From assembly GCA_003157715.1 (NCBI GenBank), contig PMKK01000234.1:1-5086 (forward strand): a stretch of DNA of 5,086 bases. Direction: 5' to 3'. Source of the DNA: Actinomycetota bacterium. GTDB taxonomy: Bacteria; Actinomycetota; Thermoleophilia; UBA2241. Both the position numbers and the translations under genes were made by a program. The notes beneath the pieces are model-generated. The model ran no database searches, was not told the DNA's origin, and saw only the letters and a program-made list of their open reading frames with translations. Below, one piece after another: positions 1 through 5,086 of the stretch (positions are counted from its first letter, which is position 1; each line of letters opens with the position of its first letter).

Positions 1-957
1 GCCGCCCAGCCGCTCGTGCGGCCCTCCTACGACGACCCGCGCGGCACGTTCGAGACGAACGTGATGGGCGTCGTGAATCTGCTCGAGGCGGTGCGCGTCT
101 GTCCTTCGGTGCGCGCCGTGGTGAATGTGACGAGCGACAAGTGCTACGAGAACCAGGAGACGAGCCACGCCTACCACGAGGCCGACGCACTGGGCGGTTA
201 CGACCCCTACAGCGCGAGCAAGGGCGGCTCTGAGATCGTCAGCGCGGCCTACCGGCGCAGCTTCTTCGGCCCCGGTTCCGCCGTGTGCCTGGCGACGGCA
301 CGGGCCGGCAACGTGATCGGCGGCGGCGACTGGGCCGCCGATCGTCTGGTGCCCGACTGCGTCAGGGCGGTCGTCGCGGGGCGCGAGATCGTCGTGCGCC
401 GGCCGCTGGCGGTGCGGCCGTGGCAGCACGTGCTGGAGCCGCTGTCGGGCTATCTCTGGCTGGGTGCACGGTTGCTGGGCGACGGCCACCACTACGACGG
501 CGCCTGGAACTTCGGCCCTGCCGCTGCCGGCGCCGTGCCGGTCGCCGAGGTAGTGGGCGAGTTCATCGCGGCCTTTGGCTCGGGTGCGTGGCGTGCCGCC
601 GAGCCTGTCGATGAGCACCTGCACGAGGCGGGACTGCTGCTGCTCGACTGCGTCAAGAGCCGCGAGGAGCTGGGCTGGACAGGCGTCTGGGACACCTCGA
701 CGGCCGTGCGCCGCGCGGCCGCCTGGTATCGCGCCTGGGCGGCAGGCGCGCGCGACGGGAGCGCCAGGGCCGGCTCGCGCGACAGGGCCGGCTCGGGCGT
801 CGGCAGCGGCTCGGGCGACAGGGCCGGCTCGGGCGCCGCGACCGATCCGCGCAGTGCGCTCATCGCCGACATCGACGGCTACGTCGCGGCTGCGCGGGCA
901 CGCGGCTTGCGGTGGACCCAGGCTGCGCTGAGGGCGACCGGCGGCGGACCCGCGTGA
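1..957 (+). CDS. rfbG: CDP-glucose 4,6-dehydratase, 5'-truncated by window edge
   Basis: This cytosolic short-chain dehydratase converts CDP-D-glucose to CDP-4-keto-6-deoxyglucose using bound NAD, the step before the 3-dehydratase encoded next. The reading frame is open from base 1. The 318 visible residues begin with AAQPLVRPSY, a conserved segment normally about 80 residues into the protein, so the Rossmann GxxGxxG part lies outside the window. The GTG at position 16 is an internal valine, not a start. Visible family motifs are VNVTSDKCYE (41-50; the TSDK holds the active-site Thr/Asp/Lys), YSASK (70-74; catalytic Tyr and Lys), RAGNVIGGGDWA (101-112), RPWQHVLEPLSGYL (139-152) and LLDCVKSREELGW (214-226). 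Residues about 252-281 are a Gly/Ser/Arg-rich repeat that is not typical of the family. The usual C-terminal end (about IADIDGYVAAARARGLRW) follows it. The stop overlaps the rfbH start. The assignment is strong because the CDP-glucose type motifs and the rfbH neighbour agree. Confidence 0.95.
   Translation, partial: AAQPLVRPSYDDPRGTFETNVMGVVNLLEAVRVCPSVRAVVNVTSDKCYENQETSHAYHEADALGGYDPYSASKGGSEIVSAAYRRSFFGPGSAVCLATARAGNVIGGGDWAADRLVPDCVRAVVAGREIVVRRPLAVRPWQHVLEPLSGYLWLGARLLGDGHHYDGAWNFGPAAAGAVPVAEVVGEFIAAFGSGAWRAAEPVDEHLHEAGLLLLDCVKSREELGWTGVWDTSTAVRRAAAWYRAWAAGARDGSARAGSRDRAGSGVGSGSGDRAGSGAATDPRSALIADIDGYVAAARARGLRWTQAALRATGGGPA
754..843 (+). repeat. Five-copy 18-bp in-frame tandem repeat within rfbG
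   Basis: Units of 18 bp start at 754, 772, 790, 808 and 826. The 10-mer ggctcgggcg recurs exactly at 790, 808 and 826, and with one mismatch at 772. The second half acagggcc is present in units 2 and 4 and nearly so in unit 1 (ccagggcc). Units 3 and 5 diverge in this half. The first unit (754) is the most degenerate. A consequence is a 21-bp perfect repeat at 779-799 and 815-835. Each unit encodes six residues: DGSARA, GSRDRA, GSGVGS, GSGDRA and GSGAAT. Gain or loss of units would keep the frame and change only linker length. Confidence 0.9.
954..957 (+). promoter_or_regulatory. GTGA stop/start overlap coupling rfbG and rfbH
   Basis: The rfbH start GTG (954-956) shares bases with the rfbG stop TGA (955-957). 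Only a weak purine-rich stretch (ggcgga, about 943-948) precedes it, so initiation probably relies on ribosomes finishing rfbG. This supports choosing GTG 954 over the in-frame GTG at 912, which would add 14 Arg-rich residues (MDPGCAEGDRRRTR) that overlap rfbG coding sequence and are not expected in the family. Confidence 0.75.
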
Positions 958-2348
958 GCGCCGCCGACGAGCTACGCGCCGAGATCCAGACACTGGTCGG
1001 ACGCTATTACCAGGAGGCCTTTGGCGGCGGCGTCGTCGGCGACGACGGCGTCCTTGCCGCGCCCGGAGCGAACGCGGCGGACTTCGTGCCGGGCGTGTCG
1101 CGCGTGCCCTACGGCGGTCGTGTGTTCGGCGCCGAGGAGCTGCACAACCTGGTCGACGCCGCACTCGACTTCTGGTTGACGAGCGGGCGCTTCGCCGAGC
1201 GCTTCGAGAGCGGCCTGGCAGGCCTGCTCGGCCTCGCGCACTGCCGGCTCGTCAATTCCGGTTCGTCGGCCAACCTGCTGGCCTTCATGGCGCTCACCAG
1301 CGAGCGCCTCGGGCGGCGGCGGATCGTGCCGGGCGACGAGATCATCACGGTGGCCGCCGGCTTTCCGACCACGGTGGCACCGCTCATCCAGTTCGGCGCC
1401 GTGCCGGTCTTCGTCGACGTCGCTCGCGAGACCGCCAACATAGACACGGCGCAGCTGCCGGCGGCCCTCAGTCCTCGCACCAAGGCCGTGTTCGTGGCGC
1501 ACACCCTGGGCAACCCGTTCGACTGCGAGGCGGTGCTCAGGTTCTGCCGGGCGCACGACCTGTGGCTCATCGAGGATAACTGCGACGCCCTGGGATCGCG
1601 CTTCGACGGGCGTCTTACGGGCACCTTTGGCGACCTCGCGACGAGCAGCTTCTATCCGCCTCATCACCTGACCCTGGGCGAGGGCGGCGCGGTGTACACC
1701 GCAAGTGACGAGCTTGCCGCCATCGTCACCTCGCTGCGCGACTGGGGCCGTGACTGCACGTGCCCCTCGGGGACCGACAACCGCTGCGGACGGCGCTTCG
1801 CGCAGGACCTCGGCGCGCTGCCGCACGGCTACGATCACAAGTACGTGTACTCGGAGTTCGGCTACAACCTGCGAGCCACCGACCTGCAGGCGGCCGTCGG
1901 GGTCGCCCAGCTCGAGCGGCTCCAGGCATTCACCGCCCAGCGCCGGGCACACCACGCCCGGCTCAGCGCGGCGCTCGAGCCGCTCAGCGATCTCGCGGCG
2001 GTCCAGCGACCGACCCCCGGTAGCGAGCCGAGCTGGTTCGGTCTGCTGCTCACGCTGAGCGGCAAGGCCAGGGCGGCCGGTCTCACCCGCGATGCCCTCG
2101 TGCGGCGCCTCGAGGCCGAAAAGATCCAGACGCGCATGCTCTTTGCCGGCAACATCGTGCGGCAGCCCTGTTTCGACTCGCGCCGCGCCGCCGGGCGCGG
2201 GTATCGCGTCGTCGGTGAGCTGACCGAGAGCGACAGGCTCATGAACGACGCTTTCTGGGTCGGGGTGTACCCGGGCCTCACGGACCAGATGATCGACTAC
2301 GTCGGCGAGCGCATCACCGCGGCCTGTGGACGCGGCTCTGAGGCATGA
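954..2348 (+). CDS. rfbH: CDP-4-keto-6-deoxy-D-glucose 3-dehydratase (E1, RfbH/DdhC type)
   Basis: This cytosolic enzyme of the DegT/aminotransferase fold uses PMP/PLP and a [2Fe-2S] cluster to remove the C3 hydroxyl of CDP-4-keto-6-deoxyglucose. A reductase partner (E3) completes the deoxygenation to the 3,6-dideoxy sugar. The protein has 464 residues from GTG 954, against about 437 in characterised enzymes. Diagnostic features are LDFWLTSGRFAERFE (71-85), the cofactor loop NSGSSANLLAF (101-111), and IEDNCDALGS (206-215) with the cofactor Asp. The four cluster cysteines C210, C268, C270 and C278 have the spacing C-x57-C-x-C-x7-C. In FYPPHHLTLGEGGAV (233-247), His237 replaces the Schiff-base lysine of ordinary aminotransferases, the hallmark of this dehydratase. 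An insert of about 20 Gly/Ala-rich residues (about 24-43) before FVPG accounts for most of the extra length. The gene overlaps both neighbours by 4 bp, so co-translation is likely. The known Fe-S donor reductase is not encoded in this window. Confidence 0.97.
   Translation: MSAADELRAEIQTLVGRYYQEAFGGGVVGDDGVLAAPGANAADFVPGVSRVPYGGRVFGAEELHNLVDAALDFWLTSGRFAERFESGLAGLLGLAHCRLVNSGSSANLLAFMALTSERLGRRRIVPGDEIITVAAGFPTTVAPLIQFGAVPVFVDVARETANIDTAQLPAALSPRTKAVFVAHTLGNPFDCEAVLRFCRAHDLWLIEDNCDALGSRFDGRLTGTFGDLATSSFYPPHHLTLGEGGAVYTASDELAAIVTSLRDWGRDCTCPSGTDNRCGRRFAQDLGALPHGYDHKYVYSEFGYNLRATDLQAAVGVAQLERLQAFTAQRRAHHARLSAALEPLSDLAAVQRPTPGSEPSWFGLLLTLSGKARAAGLTRDALVRRLEAEKIQTRMLFAGNIVRQPCFDSRRAAGRGYRVVGELTESDRLMNDAFWVGVYPGLTDQMIDYVGERITAACGRGSEA
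2345..2348 (+). promoter_or_regulatory. ATGA stop/start overlap coupling rfbH and the GT87-like gene
   Basis: The start ATG (2345-2347) overlaps the rfbH stop TGA (2346-2348). No well-spaced Shine-Dalgarno is visible: gagg at 2340-2343 lies too close to the ATG and tgtgga at 2325-2330 is rather far. Termination-reinitiation is therefore the likely way this membrane glycosyltransferase is translated, tying its dosage to rfbH. Confidence 0.7.
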
Positions 2349-3643
2349 GAGTCGGAGCCTTTCTGAGCGGCGACGATCTCGCCGCCGACCGGCGCGACGG
2401 CGGTGCCCAGATCCGCCTCATCGGCCTGATGGTGCTCGTCACGACTCCCGTGGCGTTCGTGTACCACGCCGCCATGCATGCCATGTTCCCAGCGACGTTC
2501 TCGCTGCCGACCTTCCTCTTCAACCCCGTCGCGCGGTTCACCGACTTTTACGAGCCCTATCTCGACGCGCGGCTCTACGGCCCGCCGTCGACCACGAACA
2601 CGGTCTACTCGCCGCTCGTGCATGTCTTCATGACGGCGCTCACCCACATCCCCGACTACGTCGCGCTGGCACTGGTGACGGCCGCATTCGGGGCGTCACT
2701 CGCCCTGCTGACCTGGCACGGCGTCGCGGCGCGGGTGGGGTCGCGCCGGCTGCGCTGGGCGTACGTCCTGATCTTCTGCCTGCTTTCGTACCCGGTCCTG
2801 TTCCTGGTCGACCGGGGCAACCTCGAGATGCTGGTCTTCGTGCTGCTCGCCGCCTTCGTCTGGCTCTACTACTGGCGCGGCTCGCGCTGGGCCTTTCTGC
2901 CTCTCGGCCTGGCGATCGCCGCCAAGTACTACGCGGTCGTGCTGCTCGTGGTGCTGGCGGCCGAGCGGCGCTGGCGGCAATTCGCCTTGTGCCTGGCGGC
3001 GGCCATCGCCGCCGAAGCGCTCGCGACCGTGGTCCTGAGCGCCGTTTCGGGATTCAGCGTCCTGCAGGTGATCTCGAACACGCGCGACACACTGGCTCAT
3101 CACGACGTGGGTGGCATCGCCGGAGTGTGGTATTCGCACAACCTGGGCGGGGCCTTCGCGCTCGTCGATCGCCTGACCGGCTACGGCATCCAGTCGATCG
3201 CCGGCTTTCAGCTCGCGCTGCACATCTTCGAGGTCGGCCTCTTCGTGGTAGTGGTGATCTGTTGCGCAGCCTACGACATGCCGCCCTGGAAACGGCTGGC
3301 GGCGCTTGTGATCTGCATGCTCGTCCTGCCACAGGAAAGCCACGACTACACCATGGTCCACCTGTTCCTGCCGCTTGCCCTGATCGGCCGTGACGGTCTG
3401 CGCTGCCCGCACAAGCGGCTCATCGCCGTGCTTTTTGGGCTGGCCCTCGTGCCGATGGCGTGGGTGCCCTATCGAAACGCCCTGATGCCAGCGGGCTGGC
3501 CGCTGAACTTCTCGATGATCATCTACCCGGTGGTCCTGCTGGCGCTGCTCGCCGTCATCCTGACGACCGGCGTCACTCGCAAGGTCCGCGGGGGGGCGCC
3601 CGACACGCCCCCTGAGCCCGCGCTCGCGGAGACGATCCGCTGA
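2345..3643 (+). CDS. Polytopic membrane glycosyltransferase, GT87/DUF2029-like
   Basis: This is a 432-residue inner-membrane protein with about nine to eleven hydrophobic segments, for example near 24-43, 104-123, 138-156, 160-177, 183-206, 212-234, 287-309, 317-328, 336-347, 358-374 and 388-408. A short charged N-terminus precedes the first helix. Features matching GT-C transferases of the GT87 type are an Asp in the first external loop (FTDFYEPY, 65-72), a loop with NTVYSPL (85-91), LVDRGNLEML (154-163), AAKYY (192-196) after a helix, and SHDYTMVHLFLPL (332-344) near the C-terminus. Known relatives transfer a sugar from a polyprenyl-phosphate donor to a glycan or lipid acceptor on the outer side of the inner membrane. 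Donor and acceptor here cannot be read from sequence. The downstream GtrA and GT2 genes are the expected source of a lipid-linked donor. The C-terminal tail is Pro/Ala-rich and contains a G7 run. A flippase or polymerase is less likely because of the RGN and AAK motifs. Confidence 0.75.
   Translation: MRVGAFLSGDDLAADRRDGGAQIRLIGLMVLVTTPVAFVYHAAMHAMFPATFSLPTFLFNPVARFTDFYEPYLDARLYGPPSTTNTVYSPLVHVFMTALTHIPDYVALALVTAAFGASLALLTWHGVAARVGSRRLRWAYVLIFCLLSYPVLFLVDRGNLEMLVFVLLAAFVWLYYWRGSRWAFLPLGLAIAAKYYAVVLLVVLAAERRWRQFALCLAAAIAAEALATVVLSAVSGFSVLQVISNTRDTLAHHDVGGIAGVWYSHNLGGAFALVDRLTGYGIQSIAGFQLALHIFEVGLFVVVVICCAAYDMPPWKRLAALVICMLVLPQESHDYTMVHLFLPLALIGRDGLRCPHKRLIAVLFGLALVPMAWVPYRNALMPAGWPLNFSMIIYPVVLLALLAVILTTGVTRKVRGGAPDTPPEPALAETIR
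3590..3596 (+). repeat. G7 homopolymer in the 3' end of the GT87-like gene
   Basis: Seven consecutive G bases lie within codons 416-418 (cgc ggg ggg gcg) of the predicted cytoplasmic tail, after the last membrane helix. One extra G would bring a TGA at 3613-3615 into frame and shorten the protein by roughly ten residues. Loss of one G would open a frame that runs across the start of the GtrA gene to a TAA at 3942-3944. The tract is short, so this may simply be chance in GC-rich DNA. Confidence 0.6.
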
Positions 3644-3648
3644 CTTTC

Positions 3649-4098
3649 GTGGCCGGGCTGAAGTCGGTCGTGGTCCGCCGGCGCGAACAGATCATGTATC
3701 TGGTCGTCGGCGGCTGGAACACCCTGTTCGGCTACTCCCTGTTCGCCGGTCTGTACTACCTGCTGCACGACGCAGTGGGCATGCCGAGGGTCGGCGGTTC
3801 GATGCTCGCGCTGGCGGTGGCGTCGGTCATCGGCATGATCAACAACTACTTCCTGTACAAGATCGTCGTGTTTCGCAGTCGCGGCTCGGTGCGCCGCGAA
3901 CTGCCGCGCTTTCTGGTCGTCTACGTGGTGGCCTTGACCGTTAATCTGGCCGTTCTGCCCGTGGCCCTGCACGAACTGCCGTTCAACGTCTACGCGGTGC
4001 AGGCCGGATTCACTGTCGTGGTCGTGGTGGCGACGTATGCCGCCAACAAGTACTTCAGCTTCGCCTCCCGAGGCGAGAAAAGACGGCGGGACGTCTAA
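3649..4098 (+). CDS. GtrA-family membrane protein (putative lipid-linked sugar flippase)
   Basis: This is a small integral membrane protein of 149 residues, the usual length for the GtrA/DPMS3-like family. Members are proposed to translocate polyprenyl-phosphate-linked sugars or to support a GT2 partner. Four hydrophobic segments are visible at about 15-37, 50-71, 87-107 and 115-133. Family signatures are YLVVGGWNTLFGYSLF (17-32), IGMINNYFLYKIVVF (61-75), where family members carry a conserved Asn-Tyr/Phe, and ANKYFSF (132-138). The basic stretches RSRGSVRRELPR (76-87) and RGEKRRR (141-147) place both the middle loop and the C-terminus in the cytoplasm. The GTG start is 5 bp after the previous stop. 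A purine tract ggaga (3628-3632) is farther upstream than ideal, so coupling to the upstream gene is likely. ATG at 3694 is an alternative start but would begin inside the first helix. The following GT2 gene is the typical partner. Confidence 0.92.
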   Translation: MAGLKSVVVRRREQIMYLVVGGWNTLFGYSLFAGLYYLLHDAVGMPRVGGSMLALAVASVIGMINNYFLYKIVVFRSRGSVRRELPRFLVVYVVALTVNLAVLPVALHELPFNVYAVQAGFTVVVVVATYAANKYFSFASRGEKRRRDV

Positions 4099-4168
4099 CG
4101 AATCGACCGGTGTAAGCCGATAAGGCAACGGAGAGGCGAGCACGTCAGCGGCGAGAGGAACCCACCCG
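4099..4168 (+). other. 70-bp intergenic spacer, largest gap in the window
   Basis: This is the only gap above a few bases. It holds no convincing hairpin followed by a T-run, so no intrinsic terminator is seen and transcription probably continues. No clear -35/-10 pair is visible, although high-GC promoters are hard to recognise by eye. There are two purine-rich patches: ggagagg near 4131-4137, and the likely ribosome binding site at 4154-4160. Confidence 0.6.
4154..4160 (+). promoter_or_regulatory. Shine-Dalgarno site for the GT2 gene
   Basis: The sequence agaggaa ends 8 bases before ATG 4169, which is good spacing. This is the only gene in the window with a clear free-standing ribosome binding site. 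The others start on or just after the previous stop. It supports ATG 4169, which also gives a family-typical N-terminus (MPFISVVTGCFNEE). Confidence 0.75.
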
Positions 4169-5086
4169 ATGCCCTTCATCAGCGTCGTCACCGGCTGTTT
4201 CAACGAAGAGCTCAACGTCCGCGACCTGTACGAGCAGGTGCGCGCCGTGGTCGAGAGCCTGCCGGGCTATACGTACGAACATCTGTTTATCGACAACGCC
4301 TCGACCGACGGCACCGTCGCCGTGCTGCGCGAACTGGCCGCGGCCGACCCCCGGGTCAAAGTCATCGTCAACACGCGGAATTTCGGCCATCTGCGGTCGC
4401 CCCACCACGGCATCCTGCAAGCCGGCGGTGAGGCCGTGATCTACATCGTCGCCGATCTGCAGGATCCGCCGGAGCTCATCCGCGAGTTCCTCGCGAAGTG
4501 GGAGGAGGGTTACAAGGTGGTCGTCGGCGTGCGCGCGGCGAGCGCCGAGAGGCCGCCCATGCGCTGGCTGCGCGCCCTCTACTACACGGTGATCGAGCGG
4601 CTCTCCGAGGTGCCACAGGTGCGCAACTTCACCGGCTTCGGGCTCTACGACCGCGAAGTCATCGAGCAGGTGCGCGAGATCGACGACCCGTACCCGTACT
4701 TTCGCGGGCTGATCTGCGACCTCGGCTACCGCCGCGCCGAGATCACCTACAGCCAGCCGGCACGCCAGCACGGCTCCACCAAGAACAACCTCTATACCCT
4801 CTACGACCTCGCCATGCTGGGCGTGACCAACCACTCCAAAGTGCCGCTTCGCCTGGCGACGATGGCGGGGTTCCTGCTCTCCGTCGTGGCCATCGGCGTG
4901 TCGGTGATCTACCTGGTGATGAAGCTGCTCTTCTGGCAGACCTTCAGCTTTGGTCTAGCCCCGGTGCTGATCGGCATCTACTTCTTCGGCGCGGTCCAGC
5001 TGTTGTTCATAGGCGTGATGGGCGAATATGTCGGTTCCATCCACACCCAGGTCTACCACCGCCCGCTCGTCGTCGAGAAGGAGCGC
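4169..5086 (+). CDS. GT2 polyprenyl-phosphate glycosyltransferase (GtrB/ArnC/DPM1-like), 3'-truncated by window edge
   Basis: This membrane-anchored transferase is expected to move a sugar from a nucleotide donor to undecaprenyl phosphate on the cytoplasmic face. There are 306 residues with no stop before the window end. The relatives are about 310-330 residues long, so only a short tail is missing. The GT-A domain (about 1-225) shows SVVTGCFNEELN (5-16), FIDNASTDGT (40-49), RNFGHLRSPHHGILQA (70-85), ADLQDPPELI (95-104), NFTGFGLYDREVIE (153-166), PYPYFRGL (174-181) and RQHGSTKNNLYTLYDLAMLG (199-218). Two membrane helices follow at about 230-252 and 262-283. The conserved GEYVGSIHTQVYHRPL (285-300) comes after them. 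The usual DxD-like first Asp of the DADLQDPP motif is Val94, as happens in some subfamilies. The GtrA gene just upstream is the usual partner. The sugar cannot be assigned: glucose, or the CDP-derived deoxysugar, are both possible. Confidence 0.94.
   Translation, partial: MPFISVVTGCFNEELNVRDLYEQVRAVVESLPGYTYEHLFIDNASTDGTVAVLRELAAADPRVKVIVNTRNFGHLRSPHHGILQAGGEAVIYIVADLQDPPELIREFLAKWEEGYKVVVGVRAASAERPPMRWLRALYYTVIERLSEVPQVRNFTGFGLYDREVIEQVREIDDPYPYFRGLICDLGYRRAEITYSQPARQHGSTKNNLYTLYDLAMLGVTNHSKVPLRLATMAGFLLSVVAIGVSVIYLVMKLLFWQTFSFGLAPVLIGIYFFGAVQLLFIGVMGEYVGSIHTQVYHRPLVVEKER

Noticed and set aside
16..18. GTG as a start codon for the dehydratase
   Set aside because: Family residues AAQPL continue upstream in frame to base 1, so this GTG is an internal valine of a gene cut by the window edge.
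754..843. CRISPR-like or recombination-site array
   Set aside because: The units are 18 bp, directly adjacent, in frame with the coding sequence and without spacers, so this is a coding minisatellite.
972..1955. 327-residue open frame on the minus strand opposite rfbH
   Set aside because: It lies wholly opposite a well-supported gene, its composition (Arg, Glu, Val, Gly, His rich) is that of antisense GC-rich DNA, and no family motif is recognisable.
2326..3393. 355-residue plus-strand frame overlapping the GT87-like gene
   Set aside because: It is extremely Arg/Ala/Pro-rich without motifs. The alternative frame at 2345 gives a membrane protein with ordered helices and GT87-like motifs and starts on the rfbH stop.
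4099..4125. Possible terminator hairpin after the GtrA gene
   Set aside because: Only short self-complementary pieces (accggt, atcg/cgat) are present, with no stable GC stem and no following T-run.
3523..4215. 230-residue minus-strand frame opposite the GtrA gene, and a 238-residue one opposite the GT87-like gene (2696-3412)
   Set aside because: Both cover real membrane-protein genes. Their hydrophilic, His/Asp/Gln-rich products are what the reverse of hydrophobic codons gives.
4145..4834. 229-residue open frame on the minus strand opposite the GT2 gene
   Set aside because: The plus strand here encodes an unmistakable GT2 protein. The minus-strand translation (many His, Asp, Val, Ala) is a codon-bias shadow.

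Overview
This window is part of a surface-polysaccharide (O-antigen, capsule or similar glycan) gene cluster. It holds five tightly packed genes, all on the + strand. The first is cut by the left edge and the last by the right edge. The DNA is strongly GC-rich, with G or C at most third codon positions, so long antisense open frames are expected and are not genes. CDP-3,6-dideoxyhexose synthesis is best known from Gram-negative lipopolysaccharide, so a high-GC Gram-negative bacterium is the most likely source. No gene here fixes the phylum.

Region 1-2348 encodes two consecutive enzymes of the CDP-3,6-dideoxyhexose pathway. The first is CDP-glucose 4,6-dehydratase (RfbG/DdhB type, lacking its N-terminal nucleotide-binding part). 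The second is the PLP and [2Fe-2S] dependent CDP-4-keto-6-deoxyglucose 3-dehydratase (RfbH/DdhC/E1 type), which shows the diagnostic cysteine spacing and the His in place of the PLP lysine. The genes overlap by 4 bp (GTGA). The dehydratase carries a run of five 18-bp repeats near its 3' end that encodes a Gly/Ser-rich hexapeptide linker.

Region 2345-5086 encodes three membrane-linked glycan functions. They are a polytopic GT87-like (DUF2029) glycosyltransferase that overlaps rfbH by 4 bp (ATGA), a small four-helix GtrA-family protein, and a GT2 polyprenyl-phosphate glycosyltransferase with two C-terminal membrane helices (GtrB/ArnC/DPM1-like). The GT2 gene runs off the right edge. This trio has the same division of labour as phage-type gtrA-gtrB-gtrX O-antigen modification cassettes: lipid-linked sugar synthesis, flipping, and transfer outside the membrane.

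Together the genes suggest that an unusual deoxysugar nucleotide is made and that a sugar, possibly the same one, is loaded on a lipid carrier and added to a glycan on the outer side of the inner membrane. The step linking the two halves is inference. The cytidylyltransferase (rfbF), the E3 reductase (rfbI/ascD) and any final epimerase or reductase are not in this window. The only gene-free stretch is 70 bp (4099-4168). No RNA genes, insertion sequences, CRISPR arrays or convincing terminators were seen.
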